64,000 bases of DNA from Citrobacter sp. wls619 (GCF_005281345.1 NZ_SZXJ01000027.1:407309-471308); one strand, 5' to 3'; positions 39,209 through 47,965 are shown, counted from the stretch's first letter. A program made the numbers and translations. The notes: a model not told the origin generated them from the letters alone.

Positions 39209-40357
39209 TCTCAGCACGGCATAACATATCCCTCCGGCGATTAGTCCCCAGAACGCAGAGCCAATCCCCACTAAAGTCAAACCACTGGCAGTAACCAGAA
39301 AGGTGACGATGGCAGCATCTCGCTCCGCTTCATGGAGCAATGCCTGATACAGACTACCGCTAATCGTACCGAGCAAGGCCAGCCCAGCCAGCATCTGGAT
39401 CCAGCTTGCCGGCAGAGCGGCCATCAATCCGGTTACCGACCCACCAAACACTCCGGCCAGAAGGTAGAACATCCCGGCAGCGGCAGCGGCTAACCAGCGT
39501 CGCCGGGCATCCGGATGCGCATCCGGACTTTGGCAAATTGCGGCAGTGATGGCGGCAATACAGATCGAGTAGACGCCAAAGGGAGAAAACAGTAACGCCA
39601 ACAGCCCCGTGAAAATAATCAGCGGTGAAACGGGCAAGGAATAACCTGACGCTTTCATGGTGGCAATGCCGGGGGCATTTTGTGACGCCATGGTGACCAG
39701 AAAGAACGGCAAAGCGATGCTTATACTGTGTGCAAGAGAGAAGTGGGGGGCGATGAATTCAGGCATCACCGGAGATAAATCAATGTCATTAGTGACAACG
39801 TCACCTTTTAGCAGTGCGATGGCAATACCCACCAGCATGGCAGCAATGACGGCGTACCTGGGGGCGACAACTTTTAACACCAGCCACGCCAGCAGCATGC
39901 TGGCGCACAGGAGAAGCTCATTATTAAGGCTATTGAATGCCTGCAAACCAAAACGCAGCAGGATCCCGGCCAGCATTGCCGACGCCAGTGAGTGTGGGAT
40001 TATCTGCATCAGACGTGCAAATAACCCCGTCACACCGCACAGGACTATTAACGCGTTAGCAACAATAAAAACGCCGATAGCATCCTGAATGGTCACGCCT
40101 TGCAGACCCGTAACCAGCAGCGCGGCGCCGGGCGTAGACCAGGCGGTCAGAATGGGGGCTCGATACCACACTGACAACGCCAGCGTACTCACGCCCATCG
40201 CGATTCCCAGTGCGGTCATCCAGCCCGCAATCTGCCCGGTTGTTGCGCCTGCGGCTATCGCCGCTTGCCAGATGATGGCTGCTGAACTGGCATAGCCGAC
40301 CAGCACGGCAACAAAACCGGATAAAACGGTGGGCAAAGGGATTGAGAATGTGCGCAT
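39191..40357 (-). CDS. ydcO: YdcO, BenE-family benzoate/aromatic transporter
   Basis: A 388-residue inner-membrane protein of the BenE (benzoate:H+ symporter) family with about 12 hydrophobic segments. Recognisable family segments are GWMTALGIAMGVSTLAL near residue 40, TAWSTPGAALLVTGLQG near 65 and ASQNAPGIATMKASGY near 245. The substrate of YdcO has not been shown. The start at 40357 (MRTFSIPLPTVLSGF) matches E. coli; a longer frame to 40462 reaches into the ydcN promoter. It is divergent from the regulator ydcN, which probably controls it. Confidence 0.94.
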   Translation of the reverse strand: MRTFSIPLPTVLSGFVAVLVGYASSAAIIWQAAIAAGATTGQIAGWMTALGIAMGVSTLALSVWYRAPILTAWSTPGAALLVTGLQGVTIQDAIGVFIVANALIVLCGVTGLFARLMQIIPHSLASAMLAGILLRFGLQAFNSLNNELLLCASMLLAWLVLKVVAPRYAVIAAMLVGIAIALLKGDVVTNDIDLSPVMPEFIAPHFSLAHSISIALPFFLVTMASQNAPGIATMKASGYSLPVSPLIIFTGLLALLFSPFGVYSICIAAITAAICQSPDAHPDARRRWLAAAAAGMFYLLAGVFGGSVTGLMAALPASWIQMLAGLALLGTISGSLYQALLHEAERDAAIVTFLVTASGLTLVGIGSAFWGLIAGGICYAVLRLSRRT

Positions 40358-40461
40358 AGCGACTCCGCGTGCGTTATAACGGTCATTTACTGTAGCACTG
40401 TGCGTTATAGCGTACAAGTGATAAGCTGATGGACAGAAACAGGAGATAGAGGAAGGCGACA

Positions 40462-40998
40462 ATGGACAATTTAACCCAATATCTGGCTACCACGCTCCGG
40501 ACATTACGTCACCAGCGGGAATGGAGTCTGTCGCGTCTGGCAGAAGAAACCGGTGTATCCAAAGCCATGTTGGGGCAGATAGAACGCAACGAATCCAGTC
40601 CAACAGTGGCGACGTTATGGAAAATTGCCACCGGACTGAACGTGCCGTTTTCGACGTTTATTTCACCACCGGAGTCAGCAGGCACAGCGACGTTTGATCC
40701 CCAACAGCAGGCAATGATAGTGACACCGCTGTTTCCATGGGACCCACAACTTTGCTTTGACCATTTTTCAATATTGCTGGCACCGGGGGCATTGAGTGAA
40801 TCTACCCCGCATGAAACCGGTGTGATTGAGCACGTAGTGGTGATTAATGGCCTGCTGGATATGTGCATTGATGGGCAATGGCGGACCATCAAATCGGGTG
40901 AGGGTGTCCGTTTTGCGGGTGATACTGCACATAGTTACCGTAACAGCAGCGAACAGACGGTTCACTTTCATTCCCTGATCCATTACCCACGCGGTTAA
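40462..40998 (+). CDS. ydcN: YdcN, XRE-cupin transcriptional regulator
   Basis: A 178-residue regulator with an N-terminal XRE helix-turn-helix (residues 8-65, WSLSRLAEETGVSKAMLGQIE) and a C-terminal cupin barrel (residues 100-175, with HVVVINGLLDMCIDGQW and VRFAGDTAHSYRN). Such proteins bind a small ligand in the cupin and control a neighbouring transporter. It is divergent from ydcO, 104 bp apart. The start has a GAAGGCGA site just upstream. Confidence 0.94.
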   Translation: MDNLTQYLATTLRTLRHQREWSLSRLAEETGVSKAMLGQIERNESSPTVATLWKIATGLNVPFSTFISPPESAGTATFDPQQQAMIVTPLFPWDPQLCFDHFSILLAPGALSESTPHETGVIEHVVVINGLLDMCIDGQWRTIKSGEGVRFAGDTAHSYRNSSEQTVHFHSLIHYPRG

Positions 40999-41076
40999 TC
41001 GGGAAAACTATTTCGAAATGCCGCGCTTCTGACTACAATAGCCGCCATTTTACCGCTTGTGGATGGTAACAACTGT

Positions 41077-43038
41077 ATGCGCCAGCAACCTCATTTCCTT
41101 GAATTGTTAAGCCCGGCTCGTGATACCGCCATTGCGCGCGAAGCCATTTTGCACGGCGCGGATGCCGTATACATTGGCGGCCCCGGTTTTGGTGCGCGTC
41201 ACAACGCCAGTAACAGCCTGAAAGACATTGCTGAACTGGTGCCATTCGCTCATCGATATGGGGCGAAAATCTTTGTGACGCTGAACACGATTTTGCATGA
41301 TGATGAGCTGGAACCTGCTCAGCGGTTAATTACCGATTTGTATCAGACGGGTGTTGATGCGCTGATTGTGCAGGATATGGGGATTATGGAACTGGATATC
41401 CCGCCGATTGAACTGCATGCCAGCACCCAGTGTGATATTCGCAGCGTTGAGAAAGCGAAGTTTCTTTCTGACGTCGGATTCTCGCAGATTGTACTGGCGC
41501 GCGAACTGAGTCTTGAGCAGATTCACGCGATTCATCAGGCGACGGATGCGACGATCGAGTTTTTCATCCACGGTGCGTTATGCGTTGCTTATTCAGGCCA
41601 GTGCTATATCTCTCATGCGCAAACCGGGCGCAGCGCAAACCGCGGCGACTGTTCACAAGCCTGCCGACTACCGTATACCCTGAAAGACGATCAGGGTCGG
41701 GTGGTGTCGTATGAAAAACACCTACTGTCGATGAAAGATAATGATCAGACCGCCAACCTCGGTGCGCTGATTGATGCCGGAGTACGTTCCTTCAAAATTG
41801 AAGGGCGCTACAAAGACATGAGCTATGTGAAGAATATTACCGCGCATTATCGCCAGATGCTCGACGCCATTATTGAAGATCGTGGCGATCTGGCCCGTTC
41901 ATCAGCGGGACGTACCGAACATTTCTTCACCCCATCCACGGAAAAAACCTTCCATCGCGGCAGCACCGATTATTTTGTCAATGCCCGTAAAGGGGATATC
42001 GGCGCATTCGACTCACCAAAGTTTATCGGTTTGCCGGTCGGCGAAGTCCTGAAGGTGGCGAAAGATCATCTCGATGTTGAGGTGACCGAACCGCTGGCAA
42101 ACGGGGATGGCCTGAACGTATTGATTAAGCGTGATGTGGTTGGATTCCGTGCTAATACGGTAGAAAAAACGGGGAATAATCGTTATCGGGTATGGCCGAA
42201 TGAAATGCCAACGGACCTGCACAAAGTTCGGCCGCACCATCCGCTCAATCGCAATCTCGATCATAACTGGCAGCAGGCGTTAACCAAGACATCCAGCGAA
42301 CGCCGTGTCGCGGTTGATATTGAATTGGGCGGCTGGCAGGAACAGTTGATCCTGACGTTGACCAGTGAAGACGGCGTGAGTATCACCCATACGCTGGACG
42401 GCCAGTTTGAAGAAGCGAACAACGCCGAAAAAGCGTTGAGTAACTTGCAGGATGGTCTGGCAAAACTTGGACAGACGCTGTACTACGCCCGCGATATTCA
42501 GGTGAATCTGCCGGGGGCGCTGTTTGTGCCGAATGGTCAACTAAATCAGTTCCGGCGTGAAGCCGTTGATATGCTGGATGCAGCGCGCCTGCAAAGCTAT
42601 CAGCGCGGTAGCCGCAAACCGGTATCTCAGCCAGCGCCGGTCTATCCGCAGACGCATCTGAGTTTTCTGTCCAACGTCTATAACCATAAAGCGCGTGAGT
42701 TTTACCACCGTTATGGCGTCCAGTTGATTGATGCTGCGTATGAAGCGCATGAAGAAAAGGGCGATGTACCGGTGATGATCACCAAGCACTGCCTGCGTTT
42801 TGCATTCAATCTGTGTCCAAAACAGGCAAAAGGGAATATCAAAAGCTGGAAAGCCACTCCGATGCAATTGGTGAATGGCGATGAAGTGCTGACGCTGAAA
42901 TTTGATTGCCGACCGTGCGAAATGCACGTTATCGGCAAGATGAAACACCACATTCTGAAAATGCCGTTGCCGGGCAGCGTAGTGGCTTCTGTCAGCCCTG
43001 ATGAGCTGATGAAAACACTGCCGAAGCGGAAAGGCTAA
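41077..43038 (+). CDS. rlhA: RlhA (YdcP), 23S rRNA 5-hydroxycytidine synthase, U32-peptidase family
   Basis: RlhA hydroxylates C2501 of 23S rRNA, a prephenate- and iron-sulfur-linked modification in E. coli. The 653-residue protein is full length. It has the U32 peptidase-like domain (LELLSPARDTAIAREAILHGADAVYIGG at the start, EFFIHGALCVAYSGQCYIS near 165) and clustered cysteines including CSQAC near 192 and CPKQA and CRPCEMH near the C terminus, which likely bind the cluster. The start at 41077 (MRQQPHFLELL) has GGATGG upstream; the GTG at 41059 is rejected. Its stop overlaps the converging yncJ by 4 bp. Confidence 0.95.
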   Translation: MRQQPHFLELLSPARDTAIAREAILHGADAVYIGGPGFGARHNASNSLKDIAELVPFAHRYGAKIFVTLNTILHDDELEPAQRLITDLYQTGVDALIVQDMGIMELDIPPIELHASTQCDIRSVEKAKFLSDVGFSQIVLARELSLEQIHAIHQATDATIEFFIHGALCVAYSGQCYISHAQTGRSANRGDCSQACRLPYTLKDDQGRVVSYEKHLLSMKDNDQTANLGALIDAGVRSFKIEGRYKDMSYVKNITAHYRQMLDAIIEDRGDLARSSAGRTEHFFTPSTEKTFHRGSTDYFVNARKGDIGAFDSPKFIGLPVGEVLKVAKDHLDVEVTEPLANGDGLNVLIKRDVVGFRANTVEKTGNNRYRVWPNEMPTDLHKVRPHHPLNRNLDHNWQQALTKTSSERRVAVDIELGGWQEQLILTLTSEDGVSITHTLDGQFEEANNAEKALSNLQDGLAKLGQTLYYARDIQVNLPGALFVPNGQLNQFRREAVDMLDAARLQSYQRGSRKPVSQPAPVYPQTHLSFLSNVYNHKAREFYHRYGVQLIDAAYEAHEEKGDVPVMITKHCLRFAFNLCPKQAKGNIKSWKATPMQLVNGDEVLTLKFDCRPCEMHVIGKMKHHILKMPLPGSVVASVSPDELMKTLPKRKG

Positions 43039-43268
43039 CTCAGATGTGTATCTGGCTTGCGTGATTTTTGCCAGTGATGGTGTTCGCGTAGATCGGCGGC
43101 GGATTCTTCCGCCGTCACCCTCAGCTCATCGCTGTCTGCCGTGTGGCGTAATAAATGATCGGCATCCTGTACCTGAAGATATTCATGTCCCTGATGAGTA
43201 GCGAAAAGCTGGCCGGAGAAAAGCGCGCTGGCCAGCAATAACACCGTTAACCCTTTCTTAAACATCAT
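43035..43268 (-). CDS. yncJ: YncJ, small secreted protein
   Basis: A 77-residue protein with signal peptide MMFKKGLTVLLLASALFSGQLFA, followed by a short charged mature part (THQGHEYLQVQDADHLLRH and ADSDELRVTAEESAADLREH). The pattern matches E. coli YncJ, a periplasmic protein under CpxR/envelope-stress control. Function is unknown. It is convergent with rlhA and overlaps its last 4 bp. Confidence 0.92.
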   Translation of the reverse strand: MMFKKGLTVLLLASALFSGQLFATHQGHEYLQVQDADHLLRHTADSDELRVTAEESAADLREHHHWQKSRKPDTHLS

Positions 43269-43452
43269 GCACCCTCTGGCACGTTAGCTGTGGACGTGGC
43301 GATAATTTCGCCTGGTGACTATTCAATATTTTAATCGGTGAAATGGCAATCTCTGTTTTGCCAGTGAGATGTTTTTTGCATTTTTGTTTGGTTAACGTTG
43401 GGATTTGTTACAACCGGGAAGCATCGCGCCGCCCGGCGTTTATTCATGTTTA

Positions 43453-43578
43453 TCAGGACTTAAAGCCTGCCGCAGTCATCAACAGGCGAAAGAACATACC
43501 GACGGCGGCCAGAGCCAAGACGCTTCCCCCCCACAGGATCACCAGCCACATCAGACGTTTCCAGATTGATTGTTCCAT
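43453..43578 (-). CDS. 41-residue DUF2474 subunit of the bd oxidase (CydX-like)
   Basis: A 41-codon ORF beginning MEQSIWKRLMWLVILWGGSV and ending AAGFKS. It has one transmembrane helix (residues about 10-33) and the W-K-R-L...W start of DUF2474 proteins, small single-span subunits found with CioAB-type cytochrome bd oxidases and similar in role to CydX. It overlaps the cioB stop by one base (TGATG), so it is translationally coupled. The size is below usual gene-calling limits, so it is easily missed. Confidence 0.88.
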   Translation of the reverse strand: MEQSIWKRLMWLVILWGGSVLALAAVGMFFRLLMTAAGFKS

Positions 43579-44588
43579 CAATGATACCCCTCACCATGTT
43601 GAACTTTGCCGCGAAAGACGTAGTAGCTCCAGAAGGTGTACACCAGGATTATCGGGATAATCAGCAACGCTCCCACCAACATAAAGCCCTGGCTTTGCGT
43701 CGGCGCCGCGGCCTGCCAAAGGGTAATAGACGGTGGAATGATATGTGGCCAGATACTGATCCCCAGCCCGCTGAAACCAAGGAAAATTAAACCCAGCGTC
43801 AATATAAATGGCGGGGCATGGCTATGCTGCTGGCCCAGAGAACGCCACAGCCACAGGCTGATGAGTGCGACCAGCAGCGGAACCGGCATCAGGAACCACA
43901 GATTTGGCAGGCTAAACCAACGATCGGCAATCGCACTGTGTGCCAGTGGTGTCCACAAACTGATAATGGAAATGACGACCAGCAGCGCCAGCAGCAGTTT
44001 TTTTGCCACATTGCGCATTTTATCCTGTAGCGGGTTTTCGCTTTTCATTACCAGCCATGTTGCGCCAAGCAGCGCGTAGGCCACGACCAGCCCCAGCCCG
44101 CAAAACAGCGTGAAAGGCGTTAGCCAGTCAAACGGTCCACCGCTGTAGCTGCGGCCAGTAACGGAAAATCCATTGAGGACCGCACCCACGACTACCCCTT
44201 GGGTAAACGTGGCAAGAATTGAACCGCCCAGAAAGGCTTTATCCCAGAACGGTCGGTGTGCAGGCGTGGCTTTGAAACGAAACTCAAAGGCAACGCCGCG
44301 AAAAATCAGGCCAATCAGCATCAGGGTCAACGGGATCGTCAGCGCATCGACAATCACCGCATAGGCCAGAGGAAATGCGCCAAACAATCCTGCGCCGCCC
44401 AGTACCAGCCAGGTTTCATTCCCATCCCATACCGGTGCGACGCTGTTGACCATCACGTCGCGGTCATCAGCATCCTGAATGGCGGGGAATAAGATGCCGA
44501 TCCCGAGATCAAAGCCGTCCATCACGATATACATCAGCGTGGCGAACACGATAATAACGAACCAGATAACTGATAAATCAATACCCAT
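43578..44588 (-). CDS. cioB: Cytochrome bd-type ubiquinol oxidase subunit II (CioB/CydB family)
   Basis: Subunit II of a bd-type terminal oxidase: 336 residues, about eight membrane helices. Family features are GFDLGIGILFP near residue 27, NSVAPVWDGNETWLVLGGAGLFGAFP near 47-72 and LIFRGVAFEFRFK near 90. It packs against the heme-bearing subunit I and stabilises it. It starts at 44588, overlapping the cioA stop (TAATG). The operon lies between yncJ and ydcR, while the main cydABX genes are expected elsewhere, so this is an additional oxidase. Symbol assigned by family resemblance to CioB; the name appB-like would also be defensible. Confidence 0.88.
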   Translation of the reverse strand: MGIDLSVIWFVIIVFATLMYIVMDGFDLGIGILFPAIQDADDRDVMVNSVAPVWDGNETWLVLGGAGLFGAFPLAYAVIVDALTIPLTLMLIGLIFRGVAFEFRFKATPAHRPFWDKAFLGGSILATFTQGVVVGAVLNGFSVTGRSYSGGPFDWLTPFTLFCGLGLVVAYALLGATWLVMKSENPLQDKMRNVAKKLLLALLVVISIISLWTPLAHSAIADRWFSLPNLWFLMPVPLLVALISLWLWRSLGQQHSHAPPFILTLGLIFLGFSGLGISIWPHIIPPSITLWQAAAPTQSQGFMLVGALLIIPIILVYTFWSYYVFRGKVQHGEGYH

Positions 44589-45991
44589 TAGCGATGAGCC
44601 TCAGCTTGAGAATCGAGGACCGCAGCGGAAAGCGGCCGTGCAGGTGTGCCAGTTGGCGGAAGGGTCGGATCATCTTCCTGTGGCCCTTTACGGATCAGGC
44701 GAATCATGTAGCTATAGCCCACACCGAAGACCGAACTGTAAACCACAAAGAAGGCCAGCAGGCTGATGCTCATATGCAAATCACCATGGGCGGAAACCGC
44801 ATCCGCTGTGCGCTGCAAACCGTACACCACCCACGGCTGACGACCAACTTCGGTGGTGACCCAACCGGCCAGAATAGCGATCAGACCAGACGGCCCCATC
44901 CACAGCGCGAAACGCAGGAAGGGACGTGAGGTATACAGGCGTTGCTTGTAACGTAACCACAAAGCGAATGTGCCCAACAGGATCATCAGCATGCCAAGCC
45001 CCGCCATGATGCGGAACGACCAAAACACCATGGTGGAATTGGGTCGGTCTTCTTTAGGAAACTCTTTTAGCGCCGGGACCTGTTTATCCAGGCTGTGGGT
45101 CAGGATTAGGCTTCCCAGCGCCGGAATTTCCAGCCCATAGCGGGTACGCTCTTGCTCCATATCTGGCCAACCGAACAGTAGCAACGGAGTGGGTTCGCCG
45201 GGTGGGTTTTCCCAGTGCCCCTCGATGGCGGCAATTTTGGCAGGCTGATGCTCAAGCGTATTTAATCCGTGCATATCGCCAATCAACGCCTGCAACGGGG
45301 CGACGATTAATGTCATCCACAGCGCCATAGAAAACATGGCGCGAATCGCCGGAGTGTTATTCCCGCGTAATAAATGCCATGCCCCTGACGCTGCGACAAA
45401 CAGCGCGCTGCTCAGGAAAGCGGCGACCGACATATGCAGCAGACGATAAGGGAATGATGGGTTAAAAATAACGGCAAACCAGTCCACAGGAACGACCTGT
45501 CCATTGACGATTTCATAGCCCTGTGGGGTCTGCATCCAGCTGTTGGAGGCCAATATCCAGAAGGTCGAAATAATTGTCCCCAGCGCAACCATGCACGTTG
45601 CGAAGAAGTGCAGGCCCGGCCCCACACGGTTCCAGCCAAACAGCATTACGCCGAGGAAGCCTGCTTCGAGGAAGAAGGCGGTTAACACTTCATAGGTCAG
45701 CAGTGGCCCGGTGATGCTCCCGGCGAACTCGGAAAAACCGCTCCAGTTAGTGCCGAACTGATAAGCCATCACCAGCCCGGACACTACGCCCATACCAAAG
45801 TTTACGGCGAAGATTTTCGACCAGAAATGATACAGCGAGCGCCAGGTCGGATTTTTGGTTTTCAACCAGAGACCTTCCAGTACCGCCAGATAGCTGGCAA
45901 GACCGATGGTAATGGCCGGAAAAATGATGTGAAAGGACACCGTAAACGCGAACTGGATCCTCGCCAGGTGAAACGCGTCAAGACCGAACAT
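44588..45991 (-). CDS. cioA: Cytochrome bd-type ubiquinol oxidase subunit I (CioA/CydA family, short Q-loop)
   Basis: Heme-bearing subunit of a quinol oxidase that reduces O2 to water without pumping protons, often cyanide-insensitive or low-oxygen adapted. The protein is 467 residues, with nine expected membrane helices. Heme b595 His lies in VSFHIIFPAITIG near residue 21. Heme b558 ligands are expected in YRLLHMSVAAF (His near 183) and the Met of MAGLGMLMILLG. GRQPWVVYG is the signature near 390. The Q-loop is short, lacking the insertion of E. coli CydA, so it is CioA-type. The start at 45991 (MFGLDAFHLARIQ) is chosen for the GCGGAG site 6 bp upstream; a TTG at 46009 is less likely. Confidence 0.9.
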   Translation of the reverse strand: MFGLDAFHLARIQFAFTVSFHIIFPAITIGLASYLAVLEGLWLKTKNPTWRSLYHFWSKIFAVNFGMGVVSGLVMAYQFGTNWSGFSEFAGSITGPLLTYEVLTAFFLEAGFLGVMLFGWNRVGPGLHFFATCMVALGTIISTFWILASNSWMQTPQGYEIVNGQVVPVDWFAVIFNPSFPYRLLHMSVAAFLSSALFVAASGAWHLLRGNNTPAIRAMFSMALWMTLIVAPLQALIGDMHGLNTLEHQPAKIAAIEGHWENPPGEPTPLLLFGWPDMEQERTRYGLEIPALGSLILTHSLDKQVPALKEFPKEDRPNSTMVFWSFRIMAGLGMLMILLGTFALWLRYKQRLYTSRPFLRFALWMGPSGLIAILAGWVTTEVGRQPWVVYGLQRTADAVSAHGDLHMSISLLAFFVVYSSVFGVGYSYMIRLIRKGPQEDDPTLPPTGTPARPLSAAVLDSQAEAHR

Positions 45992-46060
45992 GCTTAACTC
46001 CGCAGGCAAAATTGATTTGGCGCAATTCTAAGCCTCTGGCGAAATGTGGGGCAGAAACAG

Positions 46061-46099
46061 AACAGTTCTTTTTAACCATAACAGTTGTGCTGCTGTTAT
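46061..46099. promoter_or_regulatory. AACAGTT repeats upstream of cioA
   Basis: AACAGTT occurs at 46061-46067 and ATAACAG at 46078-46084, the latter paired with CTGTTAT at 46093-46099 (7-bp arms, 8-bp gap). The same half-site appears as a perfect palindrome before ydcR. The position 70-110 bp upstream of cioA would suit an operator. Confidence 0.4.
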
Positions 46100-46309
46100 A
46101 GGTCACACGATCTGATATGCAATCTGGTCGCCGCATTTGAATGTTACTTCGACGATAATGAGTTTATCCCGTGGCCTGCGGTGATTGACGATGCTGATGA
46201 CTCTGTGAACATCACCTGTTTATTCGCCTTAAAGCACACCCCGAAAATTGATGCTATACAGATAGCTGCCCGGGCCTTAGGCAAAGAGCTTTCGCTAACG
46301 ATGTTGTAA
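46085..46309 (+). CDS. Uncertain 74-codon ORF or gene fragment
   Basis: A frame opening with GTG at 46085 and ending TAA 46307-46309. Its body reads like a soluble protein (AAFECYFDDNEFIPWPAVID, later CLFALKHTPKIDAIQIAARA). No ribosome site precedes the GTG, and no ATG is in frame. I do not recognise the family. It may be the 3' remnant of a lost gene in the 390-bp gap between cioA and ydcR, or non-coding. The composition differs from random shadow frames because there is no gene opposite it, which is why it is listed. Confidence 0.3.
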   Translation: MCCCYRSHDLICNLVAAFECYFDDNEFIPWPAVIDDADDSVNITCLFALKHTPKIDAIQIAARALGKELSLTML

Positions 46310-46329
46310 AACTGTTAACTATAACAGTT
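46310..46329. promoter_or_regulatory. Perfect palindrome AACTGTTA-N4-TAACAGTT upstream of ydcR
   Basis: An 8-bp perfect inverted repeat with a 4-bp spacer lies 72 bp upstream of the ydcR start. It has the form of a dimeric regulator's operator. Its half-site matches those near cioA, so one regulator could serve both genes; which one cannot be told from sequence. Confidence 0.5.
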
Positions 46330-46401
46330 CTGAAAATATCGTTATTTATGTAGACTGATATATACAGAGGTTGTCACCGATACCGAATATCAGGACGAAA
46401 A

Positions 46402-47811
46402 ATGAAGAAGTACCAGCGACTGGCGGAGCAAATTCGCGATCAAATCGCGTCTGGCGTATGGCAACCGGGCGATCGGTTGCCCTCTTTGCGTGAGCAGGTG
46501 GCAAGCAGCGGGATGAGTTTTATGACCGTGGGGCATGCCTACCAACTGCTGGAAAGCCAGGGGCGGATCATCGCCCGGCCGCAGTCGGGCTATTATGTTG
46601 CTGCGCGCCCCGAACGCGAAGCCGCTGTGCCGCAGGTACAGGTCATGCGCGATGAAGCCGTGGATATCAACACCTACATCTTTGACATGCTGCAGGCCAG
46701 TCGTGATGCTTCCGTGATGCCGTTTGCATCCGCTTTCCCCGATCCGCGCTTATTTCCGCTTCAACAGCTGAATCGATCGCTGGCTCAGGTGAGTAAAACG
46801 GCTACCGCCATGAGTGTTATCGAGAACCTGCCGCCTGGAAATGATGAACTGCGTCATGCTATTGCTCGTCGATACGCGCAACAGGGAATGACCCTTTCGC
46901 CGGATGAAATTGTGATCACCACCGGCGCACTTGAAGCGCTTAACCTGAGCCTGCAGGCGGTCACTGAGCCAGGGGACTGGGTGATTGTCGAAAACCCGTG
47001 TTTTTACGGCGCGTTGCAGGCTCTGGAGCGATTGCGTCTGAAGGCGTTGTCCGTTGCCACCGACGTGAAGGAAGGAATCGACCTTGTCGCACTGGAGCAG
47101 ACGCTACAGGAGTACCCGGTCAAAGCCTGCTGGCTGATGACCAACAGCCAAAATCCGCTGGGTTTTACGCTCAGCGCACAGAAAAAAGCCCATCTGGTCG
47201 CATTACTGGAAAAATACCATGTGATGCTGATTGAAGATGATGTTTACAGCGAACTCTATTTTGGCCGGGAGAAACCGCTGCCGGCTAAAGCCTGGGATCG
47301 AGGGGACAGGGTATTGCACTGTTCATCTTTCTCGAAATGTCTGGTCCCCGGCTTTCGCATCGGTTGGGTTGCTGCCGGGAAACATGCCCGTCGTATTCAG
47401 CGACTCCAGTTGATGAGCACCTTATCCACCAGTTCCCCCATGCAGCTTGCGCTGGTGGACTACCTGTCGACCCGGCGTTATGACGCGCATTTGCGACGGC
47501 TGCGTCGTCAGCTGGCGGAACGCAAACAGCAGGCCTGGCAAACGTTGCTGCGTCATCTTCCGGCAGAGGTCAAAATACACCATAACGACAGCGGTTATTT
47601 TCTGTGGCTCGAACTGCCGGAACCGTTGGATGCGGGAGAACTCAGCACCCAGGCGCTGGCACACCACATCAGCATTGCCCCAGGTAAGATGTTTTCAACC
47701 TCAGGGACATGGTCACGTTTCTTTCGTTTTAATACCGCATGGCACTGGGGTGAACGCGAAGAACAGGCGGTTAAGCAGCTTGGAAAATTAATTCGCGAGA
47801 TGATGAAATAA
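46402..47811 (+). CDS. ydcR: YdcR, MocR/GabR-type regulator (GntR HTH fused to aminotransferase domain)
   Basis: A 469-residue MocR-subfamily regulator. Residues 1-75 form a GntR winged helix (KKYQRLAEQIRDQIASGVW, then SSGMSFMTVGHAYQLLE). The rest is a fold-type I aminotransferase domain that binds PLP: Asn in NSQNPLGFTL near 255, Tyr in EDDVYSELYFG near 285, and the PLP lysine in HCSSFSKCLVPGFRIGW near 313. MocR proteins sense PLP-amine adducts; GabR senses GABA. Because patD downstream oxidises 4-aminobutanal to GABA, a polyamine or GABA-related role for YdcR is a reasonable inference. A hairpin follows before ydcS. Confidence 0.95.
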   Translation: MKKYQRLAEQIRDQIASGVWQPGDRLPSLREQVASSGMSFMTVGHAYQLLESQGRIIARPQSGYYVAARPEREAAVPQVQVMRDEAVDINTYIFDMLQASRDASVMPFASAFPDPRLFPLQQLNRSLAQVSKTATAMSVIENLPPGNDELRHAIARRYAQQGMTLSPDEIVITTGALEALNLSLQAVTEPGDWVIVENPCFYGALQALERLRLKALSVATDVKEGIDLVALEQTLQEYPVKACWLMTNSQNPLGFTLSAQKKAHLVALLEKYHVMLIEDDVYSELYFGREKPLPAKAWDRGDRVLHCSSFSKCLVPGFRIGWVAAGKHARRIQRLQLMSTLSTSSPMQLALVDYLSTRRYDAHLRRLRRQLAERKQQAWQTLLRHLPAEVKIHHNDSGYFLWLELPEPLDAGELSTQALAHHISIAPGKMFSTSGTWSRFFRFNTAWHWGEREEQAVKQLGKLIREMMK

Positions 47812-47815
47812 AACG

Positions 47816-47850
47816 GAATGTGCTATTCAATATAAAAGAATAGCGCATTC
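47816..47850 (+). terminator. Terminator after ydcR
   Basis: GAATGTGCTATTC and GAATAGCGCATTC form a 13-bp stem with one G-U pair, followed by TTATTTT, 5 bp after the ydcR stop. Confidence 0.8.
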
Positions 47851-47894
47851 TTATTTTAGAAATAGTGAATGTTAAACCCTGATGTTATTTATAT

Positions 47895-47948
47895 CAGGTG
47901 CCACCATACGGAATATCAATAGTTCTTCCAGGTGCCACCCTGGCACCT
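47895..47948. promoter_or_regulatory. Direct repeats CAGGTGCCACC, candidate YdcR operator before ydcS
   Basis: CAGGTGCCACC occurs at 47895-47905 and again at 47929-47939, a 34-bp period. The second copy is also half of a palindrome (AGGTGCCA-CCC-TGGCACCT, 47930-47948). The block sits just upstream of the ydcS -10. Paired direct repeats about three helical turns apart are how GabR and other MocR regulators bind DNA. A weak related sequence (AGGTTGTCACC) lies at 46368-46378 before ydcR itself. Confidence 0.55.
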
Positions 47949-47958
47949 AACTCCTTGT

Positions 47959-47965
47959 CTATACT
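47959..47965 (+). promoter_or_regulatory. Sigma-S-like -10 element of the ydcSTUV-patD operon
   Basis: CTATACT, preceded by TGT, is the -10 form favoured by RpoS. The E. coli ydcSTUV operon is known to be RpoS-dependent. Transcription from here would leave a leader of about 170 nt before ydcS. I see no classical -35; the direct-repeat block occupies that place. Confidence 0.6.

Noticed and set aside
43343-43660. 105-codon plus-strand ORF upstream of the oxidase genes
   Set aside because: Antisense to the DUF2474 gene and the end of cioB; low-complexity basic composition of a shadow frame.
47941-47960. Sigma-54 promoter upstream of ydcS (TGGCAC...TTG)
   Set aside because: The gap between TGGCAC and TTG is 8 bp instead of about 5, and the -12 GC is missing; the CTATACT element is the better candidate.
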